Positions 48,381-56,546 of a stretch of DNA of 64,000 nt are shown in pieces (position 1 is the stretch's first letter; each line of letters opens with the position of its first letter). Below the pieces are notes generated by a model, which saw only the letters and a list, made by a program, of their open reading frames with translations, had not been told where the DNA came from and did not search any database. Location of the stretch: positions 16,884 through 80,883 of IMG/VR virus record IMGVR_UViG_3300037961_005793. The stretch is one strand, 5' to 3'. Both the position numbers and the translations under genes were made by a program. Source of the stretch: a virus.

Positions 48381-51152
48381 ATGAATTTCATTTGCTCAAT
48401 CAACTCCAAGGTAGCCTATGCACTAAACAAAAGTACAGGCAAGATTGAAGCAGGTGGTGACTTTAGTGCGTTCAACTCTGGCTGGCAGCAAAAAGACATT
48501 CCAATTGGCGATATAGCCAGTGAAGTTGGTAACTCTCATGGTCTTTGCGCTTGGCATCTTATCGATGGCAAACGAGAGAAGAATAACACCACGCCGCTCC
48601 AGGCTGGTCTTGTCATCATTGATATTGATAACCAAGCAGATCACAAAGACGACAAAGGTAATAAAGTTCAAAAACAAGAACTCACTTGGGAGCAAGCAGA
48701 GCAATTAGAAATTTGTCAAAAATATCTTTCTCTTGCATACAACTCACCCTCAACTTCAGATGGTTGGCCTAGATTTCGTCTCGTATTTGGTTTAGAAAAA
48801 CCAATTACAGATCCTGAGTTTTATCAGTGGTTTGTAAGAGCTATTGCAAAAGATATCCCTGGTTCAGATATCAGAGCCACGCAAGCGGTCAACCTTTTTT
48901 ATGGTGCTAAAAGTCAATCAGAAATTCTCTCAATAACAGATAAATTTATACCCTCTGAAAAGATCACCAAGGCTCATAAACATTTCCTTTCTCTTCCAAA
49001 AGAAAACAAGGGAGATAAAGGTGACGTATCTCAAGCGCTCCGTGATATTAACGTCGCATCCGACACTGGAACCGACCTGACAAGGCTTTTGTCTAAGTCA
49101 GTTCGCGACATGCTTGACGGCGAACCTGTTGATGATAGATCGCTTGCGGTTACACGAGCGATCAAAGAGATCCTCGGTTGGAGGAACTGGCTTCATGAAA
49201 ATAATATCACTGTAAACGTCTCACCATTGACAGTAGCACATGATGTGTTCTATGCTGTCTACCAGTACCCGGCGGAGGTGGACGGAAAATTTTCGCGGAT
49301 CATCGACAGCATCCGTGACGTTGACTCAGTGATGCCTTCGGTCATGATGGCATCAGAACACCGAGAACTGGCTGCTTGGCAACGTCTCAAAAAATGCGAC
49401 AAGCAGACTTTTGAGAAAGTCGCAACCGCAGAAACCAAAGCCAGTCTCACCAAAACAAAACCAAAACCGAAAAACTCGATTCTTAATATCGAAGATTTTT
49501 CAACTGACGTCTCCTCTGCCACAGCGGTAGAAGACTCAACATCAACACCGACATCAAATCAAAAAATGAGTACTCCTCAAACCCCAGCCCAGCTGGTCAA
49601 TCTGGCTAATGCTCAGCAGCAGCAACGTGCGTTCGCAGAAAACGACGTAGCTGAGCTGATCGCCACCAACCAAGGTGACGATTACCTATACGACAGCACA
49701 CACGATAATTTCTACACCTACGACTCTGATCTCGGTACTTGGTATGTGCAGGATGAAATGCACATCAAAAGACGGATCGTCAAAGCTCTCGATACTTTTG
49801 TAGCTGCGGGTGTTCTGCCGAAATACCAGTCCTCGACTGTCAACAGCGTCTATGCGATGCTCCAAGCGAGGATGCTTAAGTCACTCGACGGTGGTCGCAC
49901 CAGTGTTTTCTCGACTGGTAAAAGGTATATTCCCTTTGCCAATGGCGCTCTCAACAGCGACACGTTCGAGTTCGAAGAGGGAAAAAACAAAGATCTCTAT
50001 TTCCGCAGCCGTCTTTTCTACGACTGGAACGAAAACGCAAGCTGCCCAAAGTTTCTCCAATGGATGAAAGATTCTCTTCGTCCTAACCAAGAGAAACTGA
50101 TCCAAGCATTCTGTCGTGCGCTTCTCACTGGCTACACATCTGGAGAACGTTTCCTCCACTTAGTTGGTCCTGGTGGTACGGGTAAATCAACGATGCAGCA
50201 GTTGATGATCGCTCTTGCTGGCTTTGGGAGTACCCACACGTCGAGCCTTGAGCTTATTGAAATGAATAAGTTTGAGACATACAACCTGATCGGCAAACGT
50301 CTTTTGCTTCTCACCGACGAATCAAACTACAACAAGCGTATGGACGTGCTTAAAAAGCTGACGTCTGCGTCAGACACACTTCGTGCTGAGAGAAAATACG
50401 GCAAAGAGATCATCAGTTTTAAACCAGAGTGTCTTGTTTGTATCGCCTCCAACGAACACATCAGTTCTAACGACTCTACGAGTGGTCTTGAACGACGTCG
50501 TCTGACCATCATCATGGATAAAGTCGTCGCTCCAAGCAAAAGGCGTCAACTCCTTGACGTTTATGACGACCGCCTTGAAGGGGAATTTTCTGAAGAGATG
50601 TCTGGCATTGTGAGTTGGGCTCTCGACATGACGTATGAAGAAATGAGAGACACGCTTGCTAACCCTGTTAAGCATGCTCCTTCACTCGCACGTACTAACA
50701 TCGATGCTCTGGTCTTCAATAACCCTTACGTTTCCTGGATGGCTGAGTGCTGTCTTTACGCTCCTAATTATTCCACGCTGATCGGTCGTGGTGCAGCTCG
50801 GCCTAGCACCGACGAGTCTGAGAAAGGTATGTACGTCAAAAACGCTTATTCCGAACTATTTGCAAGCTATGCGAACTACTGTAAAGCCTGTGGTTATAAG
50901 CCCGCTGCGAAACCTCGTTTCGTAGAGAGAACTATGGAGACTTTAAACAACATCCTGAAACTCCCAAACTGCTCTACAACTACTCTTAAGGGTCTCCCGG
51001 CAATCAAAGGTTTACGACTTAAGCCGTATGACTTAAGCTCTGATCGCGCTTCTCACGGACCTGATCGTCTTCCTAACCCTGTGGAGTTCGCTCAGGAACC
51101 TGATTTCGAGAAGTGGGAAACCTCTTTCCAAAAACATGACACCGCTGATTAA
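48381..51152 (+). CDS. Primase-helicase: AEP-type primase region and SF3 helicase
   Basis: 923 aa from ATG 48381 (an upstream in-frame ATG at 48327 is possible). N-terminal: AGLVIIDIDNQADHKDD (near 77) and FRLVFGLEKP look like the metal-binding and basic motifs of RepB/AEP-like primases. Middle: low-complexity linker (SATAVEDSTSTPTSNQ). C-terminal: D5-type region YIPFANGALN, then Walker A VGPGGTGKSTMQQLM (near 594), Walker B KRLLLLTDESNYN (near 640), sensor CIASNEHISSND and GLERRRLTII arginine finger, as in SF3 helicases. It should unwind DNA and make primers, taking the place of a T7-type gp4. Confidence 0.88.
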   Translation: MNFICSINSKVAYALNKSTGKIEAGGDFSAFNSGWQQKDIPIGDIASEVGNSHGLCAWHLIDGKREKNNTTPLQAGLVIIDIDNQADHKDDKGNKVQKQELTWEQAEQLEICQKYLSLAYNSPSTSDGWPRFRLVFGLEKPITDPEFYQWFVRAIAKDIPGSDIRATQAVNLFYGAKSQSEILSITDKFIPSEKITKAHKHFLSLPKENKGDKGDVSQALRDINVASDTGTDLTRLLSKSVRDMLDGEPVDDRSLAVTRAIKEILGWRNWLHENNITVNVSPLTVAHDVFYAVYQYPAEVDGKFSRIIDSIRDVDSVMPSVMMASEHRELAAWQRLKKCDKQTFEKVATAETKASLTKTKPKPKNSILNIEDFSTDVSSATAVEDSTSTPTSNQKMSTPQTPAQLVNLANAQQQQRAFAENDVAELIATNQGDDYLYDSTHDNFYTYDSDLGTWYVQDEMHIKRRIVKALDTFVAAGVLPKYQSSTVNSVYAMLQARMLKSLDGGRTSVFSTGKRYIPFANGALNSDTFEFEEGKNKDLYFRSRLFYDWNENASCPKFLQWMKDSLRPNQEKLIQAFCRALLTGYTSGERFLHLVGPGGTGKSTMQQLMIALAGFGSTHTSSLELIEMNKFETYNLIGKRLLLLTDESNYNKRMDVLKKLTSASDTLRAERKYGKEIISFKPECLVCIASNEHISSNDSTSGLERRRLTIIMDKVVAPSKRRQLLDVYDDRLEGEFSEEMSGIVSWALDMTYEEMRDTLANPVKHAPSLARTNIDALVFNNPYVSWMAECCLYAPNYSTLIGRGAARPSTDESEKGMYVKNAYSELFASYANYCKACGYKPAAKPRFVERTMETLNNILKLPNCSTTTLKGLPAIKGLRLKPYDLSSDRASHGPDRLPNPVEFAQEPDFEKWETSFQKHDTAD

Positions 51153-51720
51153 TTTCTACTCTGCCACGCTCGCTCTTGGAGGCGCAGTCAGTCTTGCTGT
51201 TGGTATTACTTCTCCTAGCTTTGTTGCTGCTCCTCTCACTTTTGTTGGGGGTGGGTTAGCCGGTGCTGCCGTTATCGAAAAACGCCGCTACGAACAAAAA
51301 GAAAATTTGACCACGGCGGGTCGAGTCACTGGTGCTTTTCGAGTTCTATACGAGCGTAACCGTGGTGTAGTTAGCCCTACTGAGTTAGCTATTTACTCAG
51401 ACATTGATATTGAGACCTCTCAAAATTATTTGGTTGCACTCTCCGAAGATACAAACGGTCAAAAGATACAAGATCCGGCTTCTGGTCAGACCATCTTCTC
51501 GTTTCCACATGGTCAGAATGTCTTAGATGAGCTTTCAAAAAACGCTCAAGACTGGGCTCAGTCTCAGGTACAAGCCCAAAGCCAACAGAGCGAGATCCTT
51601 GCAAGGCAGTTGGATGAAGCTAATCAAATGATTCGCGCTGCTCAGATGGCGCAGGTCACAGCTCCTCGCCAGACTGTTAACAGGGTTACCAACGATGATT
51701 TATGGGCTCAGGGGGAATAA
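51136..51720 (+). CDS. Membrane-anchored protein with winged-helix-like domain
   Basis: 194 aa. Two hydrophobic segments at residues 7-50 (SATLALGGAVSLAVGI, FVAAPLTFVGGGLAGAAVI); then GRVTGAFRVLYERNRGVVSP, LAIYSDIDIETSQNYLVALSED and IFSFPHG, consistent with a winged helix; then a Gln-rich coiled coil. So a small cytoplasmic domain is tethered to the membrane. Overlaps the helicase end by 17 nt. Function unknown. Confidence 0.65.
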   Translation: MTPLINFYSATLALGGAVSLAVGITSPSFVAAPLTFVGGGLAGAAVIEKRRYEQKENLTTAGRVTGAFRVLYERNRGVVSPTELAIYSDIDIETSQNYLVALSEDTNGQKIQDPASGQTIFSFPHGQNVLDELSKNAQDWAQSQVQAQSQQSEILARQLDEANQMIRAAQMAQVTAPRQTVNRVTNDDLWAQGE

Positions 51721-51899
51721 AGACTGAAATCGATTTTGTAGACGAAGATATTTATAAAGTAACGGCTGAGATGGATGGCATAAGTGCGTACACTTTTTGT
51801 TCAAGCATGCACCTTGTTGACGATAAAGTAAAACAACTTACTTTATGTATACAAGAACAGGCTCGAAAAGCTTATCTGGAGGGTTTCGACGATGTCTGA
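51702..51899 (+). CDS. Small early protein
   Basis: 65 aa, overlapping both neighbours (19 and 8 nt). Beta start (EIDFVDEDIYKVTAEMDG) and a helix (DDKVKQLTLCIQEQARKAYL). No family recognised. Confidence 0.65.
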   Translation: MGSGGIKTEIDFVDEDIYKVTAEMDGISAYTFCSSMHLVDDKVKQLTLCIQEQARKAYLEGFDDV

Positions 51900-52101
51900 A
51901 GAAAAAACCCCTGACGATCTTGATTTAGATCTCACGCCAGAGGAAGAACAGGAGTTGCTTGACCAGGCACTCGCAAACCTGTGCAAGTTTGTGGAAGAAG
52001 AGACTAGCCTCAGTCTTTGGGAAGAGGGTGAATGGACAGCCATCCCCGGAGAGGACTCTCCTCAGGGTCCTGAGCAGCCTCACGAGCAAGAGCCTGAGTA
52101 A
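51892..52101 (+). CDS. Small, very acidic protein
   Basis: 69 aa with about 23 Asp/Glu and only two Lys (DDLDLDLTPEEEQELLDQAL, CKFVEEETSLSLWEEGEW). Such charge is like DNA-mimic proteins that block DNA-binding host defences, but that is guesswork from composition. Its last 92 nt overlap the converging ThyX gene, and it is the end of the plus-strand block. Confidence 0.6.
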   Translation: MSEEKTPDDLDLDLTPEEEQELLDQALANLCKFVEEETSLSLWEEGEWTAIPGEDSPQGPEQPHEQEPE

Positions 52102-52723
52102 CAATCGGAAGCTCAATCGCAAGAATAGTGCCGATCTGAAAAGCGATGTCTCTATGCTCCTTCTGAGTTTCTTGCGCCCCTCGAAGGCCGACGTAGTGAG
52201 CCCAGGAACGTATCGTGCCGTTCATGTGTAACTTTGTAGGCGTGTACAAAGGACATACATTTCTTGCACATTCCCTTGCCACACCAGCTTCAGTCATTCG
52301 TCTGTACAAGTCCCAGAGCTGAGCATCGATGATGCTTAAGTCTTCCCGAAACCTCGCTTCCAGAGCAGGGTCAATGGGATCGGTGCTCGACTGGCGGTTC
52401 TTCTCAGCCTGCTTACGCATCTCAAACTTCTGAGCTTCGCAGGGGTCAGAACTTATAACTTCCCACGGATTGGCATATCGTTGACTCAGTTCCTGAAATG
52501 TAAACGTTTTGTGCCTAAGTATCTGAGGTGATATTGCCCGTGTAGTTATGATCTCAAATGATGCATTAGCCTGCTCAAAAATAGACCAATGTCCCTTTCT
52601 AATACAAAACTTAAGTAAGCGTTCGTACTCAGGGCGATCAGGTTTAGCAGTAGAAACTCGCGCATGGCGAGCAATGACCTGCTCTGAATCAGGAGTGATC
52701 CAATCAAGCTTTACTGTGTGCAT
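52010..52723 (-). CDS. thyX: Flavin-dependent thymidylate synthase
   Basis: 237 aa, normal length. The ThyX signature is seen as RHKTFTFQELSQRY (usual form RHR-x7-S; third position is Lys here), with the preceding helix RKGHWSIFEQANASFEI and the C-terminal RSWAHYVGLRGAQETQKEH and PIVTQALA segments. It converts dUMP to dTMP using FAD and methylene-tetrahydrofolate, independent of the host ThyA. On the minus strand it ends the right-hand late block and converges on the early block. Confidence 0.95.
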   Translation of the reverse strand: MHTVKLDWITPDSEQVIARHARVSTAKPDRPEYERLLKFCIRKGHWSIFEQANASFEIITTRAISPQILRHKTFTFQELSQRYANPWEVISSDPCEAQKFEMRKQAEKNRQSSTDPIDPALEARFREDLSIIDAQLWDLYRRMTEAGVARECARNVCPLYTPTKLHMNGTIRSWAHYVGLRGAQETQKEHRDIAFQIGTILAIELPIVTQALAREAAQDPEESPLRGWLSIHPLPKD

Positions 52724-52751
52724 AAGCCCAGTTGATCTGGGCTAACTTAGC

Positions 52752-52892
52752 TCAGCTTCTAGGGAAAGTCTGCTGATAACGAAGTCTTGCAGTCAATTCT
52801 GAAGGATTCGATACAGCGCGAGACATATCAGCAGGGTGCATACCCAGCCTCATCCCAGCCATGCGCATGGGTTGCATACCATTAGATTGCAT
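52752..52892 (-). CDS. 46-residue methionine-rich protein
   Basis: From ATG 52892, overlapping the stop of the gene at 52882. Eight Met in the first 24 residues (MQSNGMQPMRMAGMRLGMHP), then a basic end. Possibly a small virion protein, translationally coupled. Low information content, so moderate confidence. Confidence 0.5.
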   Translation of the reverse strand: MQSNGMQPMRMAGMRLGMHPADMSRAVSNPSELTARLRYQQTFPRS

Positions 52893-53397
52893 CACCACCT
52901 CCCACGATTTGTTGTTGTAGGGAAAGGTTGTCAGACATTCGATAGTCCTGGAGAGGCATCTTCGAATCTGCGGTGGTGACGTCGTAGAAGTTCTGTTGAG
53001 GGAGCACAGAAAGTGCAGCGACGTTCAGACGCATAGTCGGATCGAATTTGTTTGCCTCCTCCATTACGTAACGTTCTTTCGGCATGTCCTCTGGACGAAG
53101 AGGCATAGGCATTTCTTTATGGTTGTATCCAGCGGGACCGTTCACGGCGTTTGATTTAACGACATTGCCAATCCCGTACTCCACAGGGCTTACCGGACTA
53201 CGAAGGTAAGAACCGTGATCAACGTTGTATTGAGAAAAAACTCGATTGATATTATCGAGAGTTTGTGTTTGACGCGCCCTGATACTAATGTCATCGTTGA
53301 GATAACTAGCAGGGTTTGCCATCGACATACCGATTGGCTTCAACTGTGCAACAGGACCCAAACCGCCTGGTTGCTGTAAAGGAGAAAAGTTTTCCAT
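52882..53397 (-). CDS. Virion-type hypothetical protein
   Basis: 171 aa, Pro/Gln/Asn-rich and mostly without predicted helices; includes SYLNDDISIRARQTQTLDNI and HKEMPMPLRPEDMPKERYVM. It resembles other proteins of the late set in composition. No family recognised. Confidence 0.65.
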   Translation of the reverse strand: MENFSPLQQPGGLGPVAQLKPIGMSMANPASYLNDDISIRARQTQTLDNINRVFSQYNVDHGSYLRSPVSPVEYGIGNVVKSNAVNGPAGYNHKEMPMPLRPEDMPKERYVMEEANKFDPTMRLNVAALSVLPQQNFYDVTTADSKMPLQDYRMSDNLSLQQQIVGGGDAI

Positions 53398-53406
53398 GAG
53401 TTTATT

Positions 53407-53640
53407 TTAACTACGTTTTGGTTGTTTCTCGCGATTAGTTTTAGCTTTAACTACCCGAAGATTCGAAGAGTTGTTGTTCTCCGGGTTGAAGTCTTTGTGG
53501 TCGACTTCTTTTCCGTCTCCCCTAGATACTCTGCCAGACCTTTCCATATGTCTACGAGCCTTGTTACGCGCTGCTCTACGTTTCTTTTGACGTTCTGTAC
53601 CATGGTAATCATTATATTCCTTTTTGTAATTACGAGCCAC
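53407..53640 (-). CDS. Small HNH-like basic protein
   Basis: 77 aa, very basic. RQKKRRAARNKARRHMERSG is a basic helix; GKEVDHKDFNPENNNSSNLRVV matches the D-H-x(n)-N-P-x-N-N-x(n)-N-L-R core of small HNH proteins of phages. The Cys zinc pairs are absent. It may be a nicking or homing-type nuclease, or a DNA-binding remnant. Confidence 0.7.
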   Translation of the reverse strand: MARNYKKEYNDYHGTERQKKRRAARNKARRHMERSGRVSRGDGKEVDHKDFNPENNNSSNLRVVKAKTNREKQPKRS

Positions 53641-53655
53641 TTTACACCCTTCTTA

Positions 53656-53841
53656 CTATTTCATATTACACGAAAGAAAGAAATCTTTTCGTGCCTGCTC
53701 TCCGCACGCCTTGCAAAACTCAGTCCACAAATCAGTGAAAAGGCCGTTAGTGCGTCCAGATTTTTCATAGAGGTATTCCATGAAAACCGCTTTCTTGTGC
53801 TCAGCTAAAGCGTCCCAACCTTTCAAATAATCAGTATTCAC
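53656..53841 (-). CDS. Small hypothetical protein coupled to the endolysin gene
   Basis: 61 aa, helical, start overlapping the endolysin stop by 4 nt. Sequence has YLYEKSGRTNGLFTDLWTEF and two Cys. Unknown function; likely late-expressed with lysis genes. Confidence 0.65.
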   Translation of the reverse strand: MNTDYLKGWDALAEHKKAVFMEYLYEKSGRTNGLFTDLWTEFCKACGEQARKDFFLSCNMK

Positions 53842-55085
53842 TTTTTAGCCTTGATAAACCAACCCGAACTATACCCTTTTTCGACCATCCAACGAGGTCC
53901 TAAATTCTTTTTTGAATAGAAAAGATACTTTCCATCACCGCTTATGTACCTGCCTGTAACTAAATCAAGATCACCAAACGGATCGTGAACTAAAATTTTC
54001 GACTTGTCGGCTGACAAGCCCACGGCGCAGATCCAATGACCTCCTCCAGTGGGGTTGGTTACTCCTCCGTGGTGCAAAATCCCAAGGGGAACTGGAATAC
54101 CTTTCTCTAAAAGTTCTTCGACCTCGCTCCAGGAACCGTCCTGTCTAAACTCTGTCTCAATTCCATACTGCTCAAGAGCACGCACTTGAACCCACGCTTC
54201 TGTAGTGTCACCGATTTCGAAAACCGTTTGGATATATTCATCGTCGTTACTAATGACGTCGGGTTTTAAACCAGACAAAAGCATCGCGCAAGCAGAACTA
54301 AAACAGGTGCGGTTGGCATCTCGGTAATTATCCCGTTGAGAGTAATAAGGAACTTCTAATTTAATTTCACTATTCTTTTTACGAGTAACAGTTCCCTCAG
54401 GTATATCGTTAATGATTTTCCAGTGAGGGCTGTAAAAATACCAACTTTTACCAGGCTGAGCAGTGAGCCTTACCTCGTAATGAGCAGCATTGGCAAACAT
54501 CGTTATTTGATCCCATTCCCACGCTCCGCCTTTAGGGACAAAAAGTTTTTCTTCGGGGAGAAGATCTGTTGATTGAGAAGGGCGCGTTTTAAGCCACGTA
54601 TCGTTCTTAGCCAATATGGATCGACCGAGCATCGGATGCCTTTCTGGCTTAGTCAAAAATAATTTTTTTTCTTCAGCCCTTCTACGCACAAGTCCTGGGA
54701 GATCTGTACCGTCGCCTCCTTTTGTCCAACGTCCAAACTCATCAGCAACTTCTTTTTTATCTACACCTCCGTTCAGTAAACGAAGAAGCGTAGAGTTTCT
54801 ATATGCGTTGCAGCCTACGTTGTACGTAAAAGAAACTAGAGCATCATATTCATTTTGATTTAGTTTGACTGTCGTGTAGTTACTTACTGCAGACTCATAC
54901 GAAGACACATCTTTTCTAAGCAGCATTTCTGCTTCTTCTTCGGTAATTTTTGAACCCTCCACTACGTCAGGTCCAGTGTGTCCGTAACCGATCGTCCAAA
55001 CACCAGAAGGACAAACGTAAGCACGAAGACGCATACCTTCGAACTTCTTGATTAGCTCAAGACCGGGAGTTGAAAGCCGTGCCAT
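53838..55085 (-). CDS. Two-domain endolysin: GH24 lysozyme plus C39-like peptidase
   Basis: 415 aa. Residues 1-140: GH24 lysozyme, with LIKKFEGMRLRAYVCPSG (catalytic Glu in FEG), VWTIGYGHT, LNQNEYDALVSFTYNVG and GLVRRRAEEKKLF. Residues 150-245: linker with possible SH3-like wall-binding part (KSWYFYSPHWKI). Residues 246-415: C39-like cysteine peptidase, EVPYYSQRD, NRTCFSSACAMLL (nucleophile Cys near 260), GHWICAVGL (His near 349), HDPFG (Asp near 367). It would cut both glycan and peptide in the wall. No signal peptide, so export needs the holin, encoded next upstream on this strand. Confidence 0.88.
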   Translation of the reverse strand: MARLSTPGLELIKKFEGMRLRAYVCPSGVWTIGYGHTGPDVVEGSKITEEEAEMLLRKDVSSYESAVSNYTTVKLNQNEYDALVSFTYNVGCNAYRNSTLLRLLNGGVDKKEVADEFGRWTKGGDGTDLPGLVRRRAEEKKLFLTKPERHPMLGRSILAKNDTWLKTRPSQSTDLLPEEKLFVPKGGAWEWDQITMFANAAHYEVRLTAQPGKSWYFYSPHWKIINDIPEGTVTRKKNSEIKLEVPYYSQRDNYRDANRTCFSSACAMLLSGLKPDVISNDDEYIQTVFEIGDTTEAWVQVRALEQYGIETEFRQDGSWSEVEELLEKGIPVPLGILHHGGVTNPTGGGHWICAVGLSADKSKILVHDPFGDLDLVTGRYISGDGKYLFYSKKNLGPRWMVEKGYSSGWFIKAKK

Positions 55086-55086
55086 T

Positions 55087-55479
55087 TCATCCAGGCATCC
55101 GTTTAATTCTGCCTAGAGTTAAATGAAATATCAACGCAAGTACGGAAGCTGAAACAGCTGTTGCCGCAGCTTCTGCCCACGGAGGACCAAAATGCGTAGG
55201 ATGCGTGAGTAGATCGCTGACGAATGTAAATACACCTGTAAGAAGAAGGTTTTTTAGCAGCGTGACCTTTTTAAAAAAGAGCACACAGAAACAATAGATA
55301 ATAGCTGCTTTATAACCAGTAGTATATGCAACAACTACATGCTTCCATGTAATTGCTGATAAATTACCTTCAACCATGAAGTACATGCACGGAAGCCATG
55401 CCTCCCAAAATTTCTCCAGAAAATTTTTGGGAGTTTTTGCAAGGCGATTATGCAGCTGTATAAGTGACACGGTATTCAC
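55087..55479 (-). CDS. Holin (predicted), multi-pass membrane protein
   Basis: 130 aa. Three to four hydrophobic stretches: around 50-70 (VVVAYTTGYKAAIIYCFCVLF), 74-90 (LLKNLLLTGVFTFVSDLL) and 103-122 (AATAVSASVLALIFHLTL); ends with basic residues. It stands 1 nt from the endolysin gene in the same operon, the usual place for a holin. It overlaps the gene before it by 32 nt. Confidence 0.75.
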   Translation of the reverse strand: MNTVSLIQLHNRLAKTPKNFLEKFWEAWLPCMYFMVEGNLSAITWKHVVVAYTTGYKAAIIYCFCVLFFKKVTLLKNLLLTGVFTFVSDLLTHPTHFGPPWAEAAATAVSASVLALIFHLTLGRIKRMPG

Positions 55480-55849
55480 ATGGGCTACGATCTGTCTTAG
55501 TCACATACAGATAATTAGCGATACTCGCGCCCACACTGAAAGTGAACGACACGTCTGAGCGATTTGAGATCTTAGGAGCGTCCACCTCCCCAAGCACAGA
55601 TCCGTTAACTCCGGACAAGATAAAGACTTTACCAACGCTTTTAGAACCAGCAAAAAGTGTCACTGTGCCAGTTCCAGTAGCACTTGAAGTAACAGTAAAA
55701 ACATCTGCGGTTTCGAAAGAACCGTCTGAAGCGAACTCACGGGTGGCGTCCACTGTTACATTCCCACCGTCCTCGGTACGCAGCTGACCGAATCGGGTGA
55801 TACCTGCGGGAGCAGCACCTAATTCACGGTTGAAAGTAGTTTCTGCCAC
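55448..55849 (-). CDS. Small beta-rich virion-type protein
   Basis: 133 aa, Thr/Val/Ser-rich with alternating strands (ADVFTVTSSATGTGTVTLF, SDVSFTFSVGASIANYLYVT). Resembles head-fibre or tail adhesion modules. Overlaps the holin start; upstream of the lysis genes. No family recognised. Confidence 0.65.
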   Translation of the reverse strand: MAETTFNRELGAAPAGITRFGQLRTEDGGNVTVDATREFASDGSFETADVFTVTSSATGTGTVTLFAGSKSVGKVFILSGVNGSVLGEVDAPKISNRSDVSFTFSVGASIANYLYVTKTDRSPCEYRVTYTAA

Positions 55850-55920
55850 AACTAATTAGATTTATTTAACTCAATAATAGCGCAGCTTATCTATAAAATA
55901 AGTTCAACAAAATTACAACA

Positions 55921-56250
55921 ATGAACTACAACAGATTAAATGCGCTCGTATACGAAGCGATTCAGTTTATTTCAAGGTTTTGGCCGAACATAAAATTCAA
56001 TCCTTGGATCAAATTAGCTCTTGAGAATTGTTTAGATGACTGGGTCGAGTTTAGGACACAAATAACACTGAAAGAGATAGATAACGATATAGAAGAACTG
56101 CACGCAGAGTGGGACAGGGAGGAAGCAGAGCACTTCGAGTACGTTTTTACCGAAGAAGAACCTGACGACTCAGAAGCTCAAAGATTATTAGGTGGACCAA
56201 TGCGACTCAGCGTCCCTTGGAACTCCGATAAGAACGAGCCTTCTTCTTAG
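55921..56250 (+). CDS. Hypothetical acidic protein, opposite strand
   Basis: 109 aa, helical then strongly acidic (DNDIEELHAEWDREEAEHFE, FTEEEPDDSEAQ). A lone plus-strand gene in the minus block. Its last 44 nt overlap the converging small gene at 56207. Confidence 0.65.
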   Translation: MNYNRLNALVYEAIQFISRFWPNIKFNPWIKLALENCLDDWVEFRTQITLKEIDNDIEELHAEWDREEAEHFEYVFTEEEPDDSEAQRLLGGPMRLSVPWNSDKNEPSS

Positions 56251-56338
56251 CTCTTACGCAATTGGGCACGTTTCTTCCGTTCTTTTTCTTGTATCCTTCC
56301 TGTACATAACCTTTCCAACAGGTTCCTCGTTTAGCCAT
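56207..56338 (-). CDS. Small basic protein with VPNC motif
   Basis: 43 aa: MAKRGTCWKGYVQEGYKKKN then GRNVPNCV and a Lys/Arg tail. The order CWKGY, KKKNGR, VPNCV is a pattern I know from small proteins of marine phages. Function unknown; probably virion or nucleic-acid associated because of charge. Confidence 0.65.
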   Translation of the reverse strand: MAKRGTCWKGYVQEGYKKKNGRNVPNCVRAKKKARSYRSSKGR

Positions 56339-56546
56339 TTTTCCTAGATGCTTTGTACGCACGAGCTTTTTTGCCTGCCCGTTTGGCTTTTTCAGTATTC
56401 GCTACGTGAGTATTTACAGGTTTACCTCGCGTAGCTCGCTTCTTTTTTTCGTCGGTTGCACGACGTTCCTCCTTTGACATGGAAGCCCACGCGGACTTAG
56501 GAAGATACCGCTCTGTACGTCCTTTTTCACGCGCTCGGTCAGCCAT
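56331..56546 (-). CDS. Small basic protein (DUF5872 C-terminal-half-like)
   Basis: 71 aa, about one third Lys/Arg. ERYLPKSAWASMSKEERRAT and NTHVANTEKAKRAGKKARAY match the second half of what I recall as DUF5872, seen in marine viruses. It overlaps the next gene downstream by 8 nt. In this genome the other half is a separate gene at 57130. Confidence 0.68.
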   Translation of the reverse strand: MADRAREKGRTERYLPKSAWASMSKEERRATDEKKKRATRGKPVNTHVANTEKAKRAGKKARAYKASRKNG

